From: Natronohydrobacter thiooxidans
GTDB lineage: Bacteria > Pseudomonadota > Alphaproteobacteria > Rhodobacterales > Rhodobacteraceae
Reading direction: 5' to 3'
Assembly: GCF_001884735.1 (NCBI RefSeq)
Contig: NZ_MJAP01000003.1
Span: forward strand, 372,001 to 436,000
Length of the DNA stretch: 64,000 nucleotides
The notes under the pieces are model-generated. The model did not search any database and was not told where the DNA came from. It saw only the letters and a list, made by a program, of their open reading frames with translations. A program made the translations under genes and the position numbers. Positions 1 through 8,506 of the stretch are shown one piece after another; position 1 is the stretch's first letter; the number at the start of each line of letters is the position of its first letter.

Positions 1-516
1 TTCCCAGACGGCCGCCGCCGTGCCCAGGCATTGCGGCTTGCGGTAATCGTCAAAGACGACGACGCCGTTTTCCTGCAACAGCTTGCGGGCCGAGGCGGTG
101 TCCTCGCGCACATTGGCATAGACATGCGAGGCGTCGATATGCACGAAACGGCAGGATCCGGGGGCGACATGCTGGCAGATGCTGCCGGTCGGCCCCTGCA
201 CGATTTCGGGAAGCGCGGGGTGAAAGGCGCGGTAATTGGCTTCGAACTGGTCGCGGGTCGGGGTTCTGGTGCCGAAAAACGCCTTCTCGACCGGATTGGC
301 CCCGTCCCAGGTCATCACATCCTCGAAGAGGTCGCAGACCGTCAGCCGCTCGCCCTGTTTCAGCTTCTGGCCCATCAGGATCGCGCTCTTGCCCAGATAG
401 GTGCCGAGTTCCAGCAGATCGCCGGGCGGGGCGGTGTCATTCTGAAACTCAAGCGTCCAGGCGAAACCCGCCTGATCAATCGGATAGAACCAGCCGGGGA
501 TCGCGTCATATGTCAT
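1..516 (-). CDS. Class I SAM-dependent methyltransferase, truncated by window edge
   Basis: The gene runs leftward and leaves the window; 172 codons are visible from the ATG at 516. The N-terminal part contains a methyltransferase motif I of the form LLELGTYLGKSA (residues about 34-45), followed by a CDLFED segment. Further on come FVHIDASHVY and VVFDDY, the pattern of the Methyltransf_24/TylF-like group that often modifies sugars or small molecules. The ribosome-binding sequence is weak (GAG a few bases upstream). The substrate cannot be told from the sequence. It is divergent from urtA, across a 427-base gap. Confidence 0.75.
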   Translation of the reverse strand, partial: MTYDAIPGWFYPIDQAGFAWTLEFQNDTAPPGDLLELGTYLGKSAILMGQKLKQGERLTVCDLFEDVMTWDGANPVEKAFFGTRTPTRDQFEANYRAFHPALPEIVQGPTGSICQHVAPGSCRFVHIDASHVYANVREDTASARKLLQENGVVVFDDYRKPQCLGTAAAVWE

Positions 517-943
517 ATGGATCACTCGTAAATTGCGGTCGGAGCTTAGGGTTTCCGCCCCTTGCGGTCAATCGCGTGCGACCCGCGCCGCGACGGCATG
601 ACAGGGTTGGAATCAGCCTGTGCCGGGAAAATCGGCTTATTGCCGCGTAATTATTCACCATATGCACCGGAGGCTGCCCAACAAACAGGCACAAGGCCGG
701 GATGCGCGCGATCTTGCCATGCTGATGCGGTGGTTAAATTGTCTGACCCCAAGGCCCGCGCAATAACACGGGTGCTGACAAATGGATCAGATGCATGTCC
801 GACAGTCCGATCCTGGCAGATGCTGCCTGCCGGACATGCGCAACAGGCCTGCTGCTGCCTTGGGGATATGGGGGGCATGATGAGACAGATCAAGCCGAAA
901 CATCCCGGGCATGCGCGGCCATCACATATGGAGCCTGCAACGC
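517..943. other. Intergenic region between divergent methyltransferase and urtA
   Basis: No convincing gene lies in these 427 bases: the open frames are rich in Cys, Arg and Pro and resemble nothing known. It must hold the promoter of the urea transporter. One weak sigma70-like candidate is TTGTCT at 739-744, a 17-base spacer, then AATAAC at 762-767. I found no clear sigma-54 element (GG-N10-GC) and no clear NtrC dyad, although nitrogen control of urt genes is usual. Confidence 0.5.
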
Positions 944-2224
944 ATGATTAGGAAAACCCTGCTGACAACTGCCGCCACCGCGAGCCTGATGGCCGCCGGA
1001 GCGGCCCATGCTGATTGTTCGATCAAGGTGGGCGTGCTGCACTCGCTTTCGGGCAGCATGGCGATCTCGGAAACCACCCTGCGCGACGTGATGCTGATGC
1101 TGGTCGATCAGCAGAATGCCAAGGGCGGCGTGCTGGGCTGCCAGCTTGAGGCCGTGGTGGTGGACCCGGCCTCCGACTGGCCGCTTTTCGCGGAACTGAC
1201 GCGCCAGCTTCTGACCGTGAACGAGGTCGATGTGATCTTCGGGGCCTGGACCTCGGTGTCGCGCAAGGCGCTGCTGCCGGTGCTGGAGGAACTGAACGGG
1301 CTCTTCTTCTATCCGGTGCAGTATGAAGGGCAGGAAAGCTCGCGCAATGTGTTCTATACCGGTGCGGCGCCGAACCAGCAGGCGATCCCGGCGGTGGATT
1401 ATTTCCTTGAAGAACTGGGCGTCGAGAGCTTCGCGCTTCTGGGCACCGATTATGTCTATCCGCGCACCACGAATGCGATCCTGGAATCCTATCTTCTGTC
1501 CAAGGGCATTGCGGCGGAAGATATCTTCGTCAATTACACGCCCTTCGGGCATGCCGACTGGTCGACCATTGTTTCGGACGTGATCGCGCTCGGGGCTGGC
1601 GGCAAACAGGTGGGCGTGATCTCGACCATCAATGGCGACGCGAATATCGGCTTCTATACCGAACTCGCCGCACAGGGCGTCAGCGCGGATGACATCCCGG
1701 TCGTGGCTTTCTCGGTGGGCGAGGAAGAGCTTTCGGGTCTGGATACCTCGCGTCTGGTCGGCCATCTGGCGGCCTGGAACTATTTCATGTCGGCAGATAC
1801 ACCCGAAAACGAGGAATTCATCGCCGCCTGGCATGAATTCATCGGGGATGAGAACCGCGTGACCAATGACCCGATGGAAGCCCATTACATCGGCTTCAAC
1901 ATGTGGGTGCAGGCGGTCGAGGCGGCGGGCACCACCGATGTCGACGCTGTGCGCGCGGCGATGTGGGGGCAGGAATTCCCCAACCTGACCGGCGGCACGG
2001 CGGTAATGGGCGTGAACCACCACCTGTCGAAGCCGGTCCTGATCGGCGAGATCCGGGCCGATGGGCAGTTTGACATCATCAGCCAGACCGAGGAAGTGCC
2101 GGGCGAAGCCTGGTCGCCCTTCCTGACGGAAAGCGCCACGCTGACAAGCGACTGGCAGACGCTGGAATGCGGCATGTTCGACACGGCGACCGAGACCTGT
2201 GTTCAGTTGACCTCGAACTATTGA
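944..2224 (+). CDS. urtA: Urea ABC transporter, substrate-binding protein UrtA
   Basis: This is the periplasmic binding protein of the high-affinity urea importer, 426 residues from the ATG at 944. That start is preceded by GGAG at 930-933 and gives a clean Sec signal peptide (MIRKTLLTT...AGAAHA, about 24 residues). An upstream ATG at 911 would bury the signal. The mature part starts IKVGVLHSLSGSMA and carries FGAWTSVSRKALLPV and FFYPVQYEGQE, as in UrtA/FmdD-type members of the branched-chain amino-acid binding family. It is followed by urtBCDE in the same direction, which makes the assignment firm. Confidence 0.95.
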   Translation: MIRKTLLTTAATASLMAAGAAHADCSIKVGVLHSLSGSMAISETTLRDVMLMLVDQQNAKGGVLGCQLEAVVVDPASDWPLFAELTRQLLTVNEVDVIFGAWTSVSRKALLPVLEELNGLFFYPVQYEGQESSRNVFYTGAAPNQQAIPAVDYFLEELGVESFALLGTDYVYPRTTNAILESYLLSKGIAAEDIFVNYTPFGHADWSTIVSDVIALGAGGKQVGVISTINGDANIGFYTELAAQGVSADDIPVVAFSVGEEELSGLDTSRLVGHLAAWNYFMSADTPENEEFIAAWHEFIGDENRVTNDPMEAHYIGFNMWVQAVEAAGTTDVDAVRAAMWGQEFPNLTGGTAVMGVNHHLSKPVLIGEIRADGQFDIISQTEEVPGEAWSPFLTESATLTSDWQTLECGMFDTATETCVQLTSNY

Positions 2225-2233
2225 TCCACCCTC

Positions 2234-2262
2234 GTAGGGTGCGTGCTGAGCACGCACCCTAC
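2234..2262. repeat. Long palindrome (REP/MITE-like), copy 1
   Basis: Two perfect 14-base arms, GTAGGGTGCGTGCT (2234-2247) and AGCACGCACCCTAC (2249-2262), are separated by a single base. The element lies between urtA and urtB. Related palindromes occur at 50304-50330 and 51236-51262 in this window. In the transcript it would form a very stable hairpin that could protect the abundant urtA message or reduce read-through into urtB. That role is inferred from position. Confidence 0.85.
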
Positions 2263-2291
2263 CCTTTCCCCGCCTCCGAAAGTCCCTGCCC

Positions 2292-4256
2292 ATGCTGCGC
2301 CTCTTCCCGCTGGTCGCGCTGACCCTCGCGCTGGCCATCACCCTGCCCCTGCGGGCCCAGACCGACAGCCTGACCCCGCTGCAGGATGCCCTGCAATCTG
2401 TTCAGGAACATGTCGCCAGCCCGTCGCGCGCCACAGTACCCGCAGTCTTGCGCGCGCTCCTGGACGCCGATGCGCCCGGCACAGTCGATTTCCTGCGCGC
2501 CTGGGGGGATCGCGAGGTCTATGAGCGCGCCGAGGACGGGCTCTTCTTCTATGCGCTGGAGGCGCCCGACCGGATGCTGGCGCTGATCGATATTGACAGC
2601 GGCGCCGAGGCTGGCGCGGTCAGCACCCGCGCGGTCAATCAGATCCGGCCCAATGCCGGGGTGCGGCGCGAGATCGGTGCGGCGCTGGTCAGTTTCGAAC
2701 TGATGCACCCTGAGGCCAGCCGCCGTCTGGCGGCGCTCGACAATATCGCGCGCAGCCCGGATGCGGAGCAGATCGAGGCCCTCACGCTCGCGCGCGACGC
2801 GGAGGATGACAGCCGCATTGCCGCGCGCATGGACCGGCTTCTGGATCTGCTGAACGCGCGTTTTGCGACGGATACCGACGTGCGGGTCGATGCCATAGAC
2901 GGGCTGCGCGGTGATATCAGCACCGAGGCGCGACGCGTGTTGAACCAGATCCTGCAGACCCGCGCTGAATTCGCCCCCGAGATCCCCGAAGGCACCAATG
3001 TCGCGCGTATCCGCGCGCCGGGGAGCGATATCGAGCTGATCGCGGCCTATGCCACCCTGGCCGAGGCGGGGCTTGTGCCTGCGCGCCCCGGCCGTAATGC
3101 GATCCGCGATGCGTTGCGCCGCAATGTCGTAGACGGGGCCGTGGGCGGAATACCGGTGCATCAACTGACCAGTGATGAGATGCGCCGTGCCGCCTATGCC
3201 GCGCTCGAAGCCCAAGGCAGTGTCGCGCCGCTGGTGACAGAGGATGACATGCGCGCGGCTGTGCGCGAGGTCGTGTTTTTTGACGCCTATCTGGAACCCG
3301 ACCCTGCGGTGACAGATGCCGCGCGCGATGCGCTTGACAGCACGCGCACCAGGATTTCGCTCTGGCAATTCGTCTCGATCTCGCTGGATGCGCTCTCGCT
3401 CGCCTCGATCTTCTTTCTGGCGGCCATCGGTCTGGCGATCACTTTCGGGGTGATGCGGGTGATCAACATGGCGCATGGCGAGTTCATCATGATGGGCGCC
3501 TATACCGGCTATGTCGTCCAGACCGTGATCCCGAATTACACCACTTCGCTGATCGTGGCGCTGCCGCTGGCCTTTGCCGTCACCTTTGCCGCAGGCGTCG
3601 CGATGGAGCGGCTGGTGATCCGGCATCTCTACACGCGCCCCTTGGAAACCTTGCTTGCGACATTCGGGATTTCGATTGCGCTGCAACAGCTTGCCAAGAA
3701 TATCTTTGGCACGCAGGCCCGGCCCCTGACCGCGCCCGATTGGCTGGCGGGGGCGATTCAGGTGAATGATGTGGTTTCGGTCGCCTCGATCCGGGTTGCG
3801 ATCTTTGTCATGGCCATCGGCTTTCTGGCGATGCTGCTCTATATCCTGAATCGCACCCGGCTGGGGCTGGAAGTGCGGGCCGTGACGCAAAATCCCGGCA
3901 TGGCGGCCAGCATGGGGATCAACCCGGACCGGATCAATATGCTGACCTTCGGGCTTGGGTCCGGCATCGCCGGCGTTGCGGGCGTGTCCATCGGGCTGGT
4001 GGCGCAGGTCACATCCGAGATGGGCGCGAATTACATCGTGCAAAGCTTCATGACGGTTGTGGTGGGCGGTGTCGGTTCGGTCTTTGGCACGCTGGCCGGG
4101 GCCACGCTGATCGGCTTCCTGCAAAAGGGGATCGAGTGGTTCAACCCGGCCAATACGCTGGCCGCGCAGACCTTTATGGTGCTGTTCATCATCCTGTTCA
4201 TCCAGTTCCGGCCCAAGGGCATTGTTGCCCTGAAGGGTCGCGCCGCCGGAGACTGA
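2292..4256 (+). CDS. urtB: Urea ABC transporter, permease UrtB
   Basis: This is a LivH-type inner-membrane permease of the urea importer, 654 residues. A signal-like segment (MLRLFPLVALTLALAITLPLRAQ) is followed by about 330 mostly soluble residues rich in Ala, Arg and Asp, predicted to be outside the membrane. The conserved permease part starts near residue 365 (FFLAAIGLAITFGVMRVINMAHGEFIMMGAYTGY) and has the usual multiple membrane spans. A long N-terminal extension is usual in proteobacterial UrtB, so this is not a fusion artefact. The gene begins 67 bases after urtA, beyond a strong palindrome, and is four bases from urtC. Confidence 0.95.
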   Translation: MLRLFPLVALTLALAITLPLRAQTDSLTPLQDALQSVQEHVASPSRATVPAVLRALLDADAPGTVDFLRAWGDREVYERAEDGLFFYALEAPDRMLALIDIDSGAEAGAVSTRAVNQIRPNAGVRREIGAALVSFELMHPEASRRLAALDNIARSPDAEQIEALTLARDAEDDSRIAARMDRLLDLLNARFATDTDVRVDAIDGLRGDISTEARRVLNQILQTRAEFAPEIPEGTNVARIRAPGSDIELIAAYATLAEAGLVPARPGRNAIRDALRRNVVDGAVGGIPVHQLTSDEMRRAAYAALEAQGSVAPLVTEDDMRAAVREVVFFDAYLEPDPAVTDAARDALDSTRTRISLWQFVSISLDALSLASIFFLAAIGLAITFGVMRVINMAHGEFIMMGAYTGYVVQTVIPNYTTSLIVALPLAFAVTFAAGVAMERLVIRHLYTRPLETLLATFGISIALQQLAKNIFGTQARPLTAPDWLAGAIQVNDVVSVASIRVAIFVMAIGFLAMLLYILNRTRLGLEVRAVTQNPGMAASMGINPDRINMLTFGLGSGIAGVAGVSIGLVAQVTSEMGANYIVQSFMTVVVGGVGSVFGTLAGATLIGFLQKGIEWFNPANTLAAQTFMVLFIILFIQFRPKGIVALKGRAAGD

Positions 4257-4260
4257 CCGC

Positions 4261-5469
4261 ATGTCGCTTGATATCCCCCGCAACACCGCTGCCCCTGCCC
4301 CGAGCCGCCGCAGCTTCCTGCATGAAAACCCCTCGGTCCTGTGGTTCATGGGCTTGCTGGGCGTGTTCACTGTCGCCGTCACGGTCCTGTCCGAAGGCTT
4401 CGGTCTGGGCCTGATCTCGACCAATCTGGTCAAGGTTCTGGGCATGACGCTATGCCTGTGCCTGATCGCCATCGCGATGGATGTGGTCTGGGGCTATTGC
4501 GGGATCCTGAGCCTCGGGCATTTCGCGTTCTTTGGTCTGGGCGGCTATGCGATCGGCATGTGGCTGATGTATGCGCGCACGGAAATCGTGATCCGTGACA
4601 GTCTGGGCCGTGGCACCATCCCGCCCACGGAACTGGAGGTCTCGGAAGCGGTGGCGGCGCAGATTTTCGGGGTGGTGGGGTCGAGCGAGTTGCCGCTGAT
4701 CTGGACCTTCGCGGGCTCGCTGCCCTTTCAGCTGGCGATGGTGGTGCTGGTGCCGGGTGTGCTAGCGCTGGTCTTTGGCTGGCTGGCCTTCCGCTCGCGC
4801 GTGACCGGCGTGTATCTGTCGATCCTGACACAAGCCATGACGCTGGCCCTCTCGCTCTATCTGTTCCAGAATGACACCGGGTTGCGCGGCAATAACGGGC
4901 TGTCGGGGCTGCAGAATATCCCCGGTTTCCTGCATGTGCCGCAATCGGTGCTGTCGGTCTGGTTCTTCTGGGCCTCCGCATTCATGCTTGGCGCGGGCTA
5001 TCTGCTCTTCGCCTGGGTTGTGTCGGGCAAGTTCGGCTCGGTGATCCGCGCCATTCGTGACAATGAGGCCCGCGTGCGTTTCCTTGGCTATAATGTCGAG
5101 GGCTATAAGCTCTTCGTCTTCACCGTCACGGCGGTGATTTCCGGCATTGCAGGCGCGCTTTACTATCCGCAGGCGGGCATCATCAACCCGGCGGAAATCG
5201 CGCCCATCGCAAGCATCTACCTTGCGGTCTGGGTGGCCATTGGCGGGCGCGGGCGGCTTTATGGTGCGGTGATCGGGGCGGCCTTTGTCTCGCTTCTGTC
5301 AAGCTGGCTGACCGGGGGGGGCGCGCCGAATATTGATCTGGGCTTTTACCGCATCGTCTGGACCGACTGGTGGCTGGTGCTGCTGGGTCTGGGTTTCGTG
5401 GCGGTGACGCTGTTCTTTCCCAAGGGTATCGGCGGGCTGTTTGACTATCTGGTGAGGAAAAAGCCATGA
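4261..5469 (+). CDS. urtC: Urea ABC transporter, permease UrtC
   Basis: This is the second, LivM-type permease of the urea importer, 402 residues with many hydrophobic segments. The conserved part begins with AMDVVWGYCGILSLGHFAFFGLGGYAIGMWL and later has the cytoplasmic coupling loop GKFGSVIRAIRDNEARVRFLGY, both typical of the family. It starts four bases after urtB and its last four bases overlap the urtD start (ATGA), so translation is probably coupled. Confidence 0.95.
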   Translation: MSLDIPRNTAAPAPSRRSFLHENPSVLWFMGLLGVFTVAVTVLSEGFGLGLISTNLVKVLGMTLCLCLIAIAMDVVWGYCGILSLGHFAFFGLGGYAIGMWLMYARTEIVIRDSLGRGTIPPTELEVSEAVAAQIFGVVGSSELPLIWTFAGSLPFQLAMVVLVPGVLALVFGWLAFRSRVTGVYLSILTQAMTLALSLYLFQNDTGLRGNNGLSGLQNIPGFLHVPQSVLSVWFFWASAFMLGAGYLLFAWVVSGKFGSVIRAIRDNEARVRFLGYNVEGYKLFVFTVTAVISGIAGALYYPQAGIINPAEIAPIASIYLAVWVAIGGRGRLYGAVIGAAFVSLLSSWLTGGGAPNIDLGFYRIVWTDWWLVLLGLGFVAVTLFFPKGIGGLFDYLVRKKP

Positions 5470-6206
5470 CCACGCTTCTGGAAGTCTCTGGCGTGTCGGT
5501 CACATTTGACGGGTTCCGCGCCATCAACAACCTGTCGATTGCGATCGGCGAGCCGGAATTGCGCGCGGTGATCGGGCCGAATGGGGCGGGCAAGACGACC
5601 TTCATGGATATCGTCACCGGCAAGACCCGTCCCGATGAGGGCAAGGTGCTCTGGGGCGAGCGCTCGGTCGATCTGCTGAAATATTCGGAAAGCCAGATCG
5701 CCAAGATGGGGATTGGCCGCAAGTTCCAGAAACCGACCGTGTTCGAGGATCAGAGCGTGCGCGACAATCTGGCGATGGCGCTGAAGAACAAGCGCGGGCC
5801 GTTCTCGGTGCTGATGTGGCAGGCCTCTGCGCAGGATGAGGCGCGGATCGTCGAGCTGGCCGAGGAAGTGGGCCTGTCCGAGCGGCTGGAGGACAGCGCA
5901 GGGATCCTGAGCCACGGGCAGAAGCAATGGCTGGAAATCGGGATGCTGCTGGCGCAGGATCCGCGTCTGCTGCTGGTCGATGAACCCGCCGCAGGCATGA
6001 CGCCGGGGGAGCGCGAGCACACCACGGATCTGCTGAAACGCGCGGCCAGAACGCGGGCGGTGATGGTGATCGAGCATGACATGGAGTTCATCCGTCGGCT
6101 GGATTGCCGCGTGACCTGTCTGCATGAAGGGTCGGTTCTGGCCGAGGGCAGTCTGGATCATGTGACCAGAAACCAGCAGGTGATTGATGTGTATCTGGGG
6201 CGCTGA
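5466..6206 (+). CDS. urtD: Urea ABC transporter, ATPase UrtD
   Basis: This is the LivG-like cytoplasmic ATPase of the urea importer, 246 residues. Walker A is GPNGAGKTT (about residues 37-45), the signature is LSHGQKQWLEIG, which is characteristic of UrtD, and Walker B is LLLVDEPAAGM. The start overlaps the urtC stop by four bases, and urtE follows after three bases. Confidence 0.95.
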   Translation: MTTLLEVSGVSVTFDGFRAINNLSIAIGEPELRAVIGPNGAGKTTFMDIVTGKTRPDEGKVLWGERSVDLLKYSESQIAKMGIGRKFQKPTVFEDQSVRDNLAMALKNKRGPFSVLMWQASAQDEARIVELAEEVGLSERLEDSAGILSHGQKQWLEIGMLLAQDPRLLLVDEPAAGMTPGEREHTTDLLKRAARTRAVMVIEHDMEFIRRLDCRVTCLHEGSVLAEGSLDHVTRNQQVIDVYLGR

Positions 6207-6209
6207 GAC

Positions 6210-6905
6210 ATGCTGAAAGTTGAAAATCTGACATTGCATTATAGCGCCTCGCAAATCCTCTGGGGGGTATCGCTGGAAGCGCGGGTTGGCGCCGTGACCG
6301 CCGTGATGGGCACGAATGGCGTTGGAAAGACGTCACTTTTGCGCGCGATTGCGGGGCGTCATCCCTATTCGGGCGGCACGATCACGCTGGACGGGCAGGT
6401 TCTGGACCATCCAAGCGCTGCACAGGCCGCGCGCGCGGGCATCGCCTATGTGCCACAGGGGCGCGAAGTGTTTCCGCTGCTGACCGTCACCGAGAACCTG
6501 CAGACGGGCTTTGCCTGCCTGCCGCGATCCGAGCACAGGATCCCAGCCCGCATCTATGAGCTGTTCCCGGTGCTGGAGCAGATGAAGAACCGGCGCGGGG
6601 GCGATCTGTCGGGCGGGCAACAACAACAGCTTGCGATTGCGCGCGCGCTGATCGCCAAGCCCAAGGTCTTGCTGCTGGACGAGCCGACCGAGGGGATCCA
6701 GCCCAATATCATCAAGCAGATCGGCAAGGTGATCGAGCTCTTGCGCGAAGAGGGTGAGATCGCGATTGTGCTGGTCGAGCAATATTTCGATTTCGCCTAT
6801 GGGCTGGCGGATGAGTTCTGCGTCCTCAATCGCGGCGAGGTGGTGTTGGCCCAGCCTGCAAATGCGGTGACGAAAGAGCAGATTCTGGAGCGCGTCTCGA
6901 TCTGA
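6210..6905 (+). CDS. urtE: Urea ABC transporter, ATPase UrtE
   Basis: This is the LivF-like second ATPase, 231 residues, which pairs with UrtD. Walker A is GTNGVGKTS (about residues 34-42), the signature is LSGGQQQQLAIARAL, and Walker B is VLLLDEPTEGIQPN. It is the last gene of the urt operon here. The next gene has its own promoter candidate, and no urease gene is nearby. Confidence 0.95.
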   Translation: MLKVENLTLHYSASQILWGVSLEARVGAVTAVMGTNGVGKTSLLRAIAGRHPYSGGTITLDGQVLDHPSAAQAARAGIAYVPQGREVFPLLTVTENLQTGFACLPRSEHRIPARIYELFPVLEQMKNRRGGDLSGGQQQQLAIARALIAKPKVLLLDEPTEGIQPNIIKQIGKVIELLREEGEIAIVLVEQYFDFAYGLADEFCVLNRGEVVLAQPANAVTKEQILERVSI

Positions 6906-6927
6906 GACCGTTGCGCGGCGCAGAAAA

Positions 6928-6973
6928 TTGACACGCGACAGGCCGAAATCTGTGCTATTCTGCGACGCAGAAT
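6928..6973 (+). promoter_or_regulatory. Promoter candidate with 17-base dyad before the exported protein gene
   Basis: TTGACA is at 6928-6933, with weak -10 candidates between 6951 and 6958 (TGTGCT at 17 bases, TGCTAT at 19). Overlapping this is a perfect dyad, ATTCTGCG (6957-6964), one base, CGCAGAAT (6966-6973). A related half-site, CGCAGAAA, lies just upstream of the -35. The arrangement looks like an operator at a promoter; the regulator is unknown. Confidence 0.5.
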
Positions 6974-7015
6974 CGGAGAGGAAACTCCGGTCAGAGCAGT
7001 ATCCAGAGGCACCAT

Positions 7016-7633
7016 ATGCGGCTTTTCGCCCCCGTTCTGGCCGCGATCCTGATGATCGCGCCCTTCACCGCTGCGCAGGCGGCCCCCGCTGAATGCAGCA
7101 CCCGGATCGACGGCGACCCCGTCACGATCTATTTCAACACCGAGGATCCAAGCTTTTCCTCGCTGCGCGAGCGCTATCTGCGGCGCAACCGCACCTGCCC
7201 CGGCGCAGTGGTCATCACCTATCTGACACCCGATCTGAGCGCCGAGGAGCGCGAGGTGTTCTGCGCCAATTACGACGAGAAGCAGAAAAGCTATTCGCAG
7301 CCCGCCTTGGGCAAACGCGACGATTTCGGGCGCTGCGCGGAACCCTCGCGGACCTGCCAACTGGTCAACACGACCAAGCAGGAAGCCATGGCGCTTGCCG
7401 GGTTCGGGCAGCAGGCGCCGGGCGAAGGGCGGTTGCGCAGTACGCTGAGCACATTGACGCATAGTTCGGGCGCGATGATCCTGTCGGGCAATGGTGCCAC
7501 GCTTGTCAACATGATCAGCCAGACCGGGGCGGTTGTCGGCTCTGCGCTGGCCAGCCCGGCGGTTCTGGCAGGCGCGGCGGCCAGTGTGGTGGTGATCGGC
7601 GGCGCGGTCTATCTTTGCGCCGAGGATACCTGA
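7016..7633 (+). CDS. Exported protein of unknown function with C-terminal hydrophobic segment
   Basis: I do not recognise this 205-residue protein. It has a clear Sec signal peptide (MRLFAPVLAAILMIAPFTAAQA). A Cys-bearing soluble region follows (Cys27, 61, 83, 107 and 114, so disulphides in the periplasm are likely). A Gly/Ala/Val-rich hydrophobic stretch lies near residues 168-200, just before the C-terminus CAEDT. A hydrophobic tail of this kind suggests membrane association. It has its own promoter candidate and ends two bases from the convergent transglutaminase gene. Codon use looks like its neighbours. Confidence 0.65.
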   Translation: MRLFAPVLAAILMIAPFTAAQAAPAECSTRIDGDPVTIYFNTEDPSFSSLRERYLRRNRTCPGAVVITYLTPDLSAEEREVFCANYDEKQKSYSQPALGKRDDFGRCAEPSRTCQLVNTTKQEAMALAGFGQQAPGEGRLRSTLSTLTHSSGAMILSGNGATLVNMISQTGAVVGSALASPAVLAGAAASVVVIGGAVYLCAEDT

Positions 7634-7635
7634 CC

Positions 7636-8502
7636 TCAGAGCGCGACCATATCGACCGCATGGGCGGCTGACTGCGCGCCCGCCGTGCGCAATGCGCCGC
7701 GCACGGGGGCCGCATCGGCATAGTCGCGCCCGATGGCGGCGGTGATGTAATCCTCGCCCGCCCATTGTGCATTGGTGGGGTCATATTCGACCCAGCCCTG
7801 GGTGATCCCGCACCAGGCCATGACCCAGCCATGCATCGCATCGACCCCGGCCAGCCGCCTCATGCCGGGCGGCGGCGTGGTGCGGATGAAGCCCGAGACA
7901 TAGCCCGCAGGAATGCCCAGCGCGCGCAGCCCGCAGATCATGATCTGCGCGAAATCCTGACAGACGCCGCGCCGGGCGGCAAAAGCCGTGGCAGGCGCGG
8001 TGGTCACATCGGTGGCCGTGGCGTCAAAGGCCATCTCTCTATGCAGCGCCTGCCCCAGTAAGGCGACGGTCTCGCGCACGGTCTGGCCGGGCTGGCCTAT
8101 ACCTTGGGCGAATTGCGCGATCTCGGGCGTAGGCGGAATGCGCGGCGAAGGGCTGCGGAAATGCAGCGGCGAGTCCGGGGCCAGCCCTGCGGCCATAAGC
8201 TCGGGGGCAAGCGCGTTCAGCCGGGGCGACATGTCCATGGTGCTGACCCCCATGCGTTCGGCACGGACCGAGAGATGAAAGCTGATCGCCGCGACGGGTT
8301 TGTGCCATGCGACCAGCGTGGTGGCATTGCCGAAATAATCCACCATCTCGCGGCGCTCCTGCGGCGAGGGGGTGATGGTCAGCAGGCGACGCAACACGCG
8401 CTGGTTGGGCCGGTCCGAGGGCAGGAGCCGCAGCAGGTTGCGCACATGATCCGAGGCGGCGGGGTAGCTGTGGTCCAGACGAAGGCGGATGTCATAGCGC
8501 AT
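7636..8502 (-). CDS. Transglutaminase-like cysteine peptidase family protein (small)
   Basis: A 288-residue cytoplasmic protein of the bacterial transglutaminase-like superfamily, with an N-terminal Bact_transglu_N-type beta domain. The papain-like catalytic core has Cys in RRGVCQDFAQIM, His in DAMHGWV and Asp in VEYDPTNA, so the triad is complete. It is the last gene of a three-gene minus-strand operon, four bases after the ATP-grasp/alpha-E gene. In published comparative genomics these proteins travel with ATP-grasp and alpha-E proteins and are proposed to make and cleave a peptide modification. No substrate is visible here. Confidence 0.85.
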   Translation of the reverse strand: MRYDIRLRLDHSYPAASDHVRNLLRLLPSDRPNQRVLRRLLTITPSPQERREMVDYFGNATTLVAWHKPVAAISFHLSVRAERMGVSTMDMSPRLNALAPELMAAGLAPDSPLHFRSPSPRIPPTPEIAQFAQGIGQPGQTVRETVALLGQALHREMAFDATATDVTTAPATAFAARRGVCQDFAQIMICGLRALGIPAGYVSGFIRTTPPPGMRRLAGVDAMHGWVMAWCGITQGWVEYDPTNAQWAGEDYITAAIGRDYADAAPVRGALRTAGAQSAAHAVDMVAL

Positions 8503-8506
8503 GGTG

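Noticed and set aside
820..836. Possible sigma-54 promoter before urtA (TGGCAG followed by TGC)
   Set aside because: The distance between the GG and GC elements is not ten bases, so it does not fit the consensus.
562..951. 129-codon open frame on the plus strand, and an 80-codon frame opposite it, upstream of urtA
   Set aside because: Composition is rich in Cys, Arg and Pro with no recognisable motif, no ribosome-binding site, and it runs into the urtA start region.
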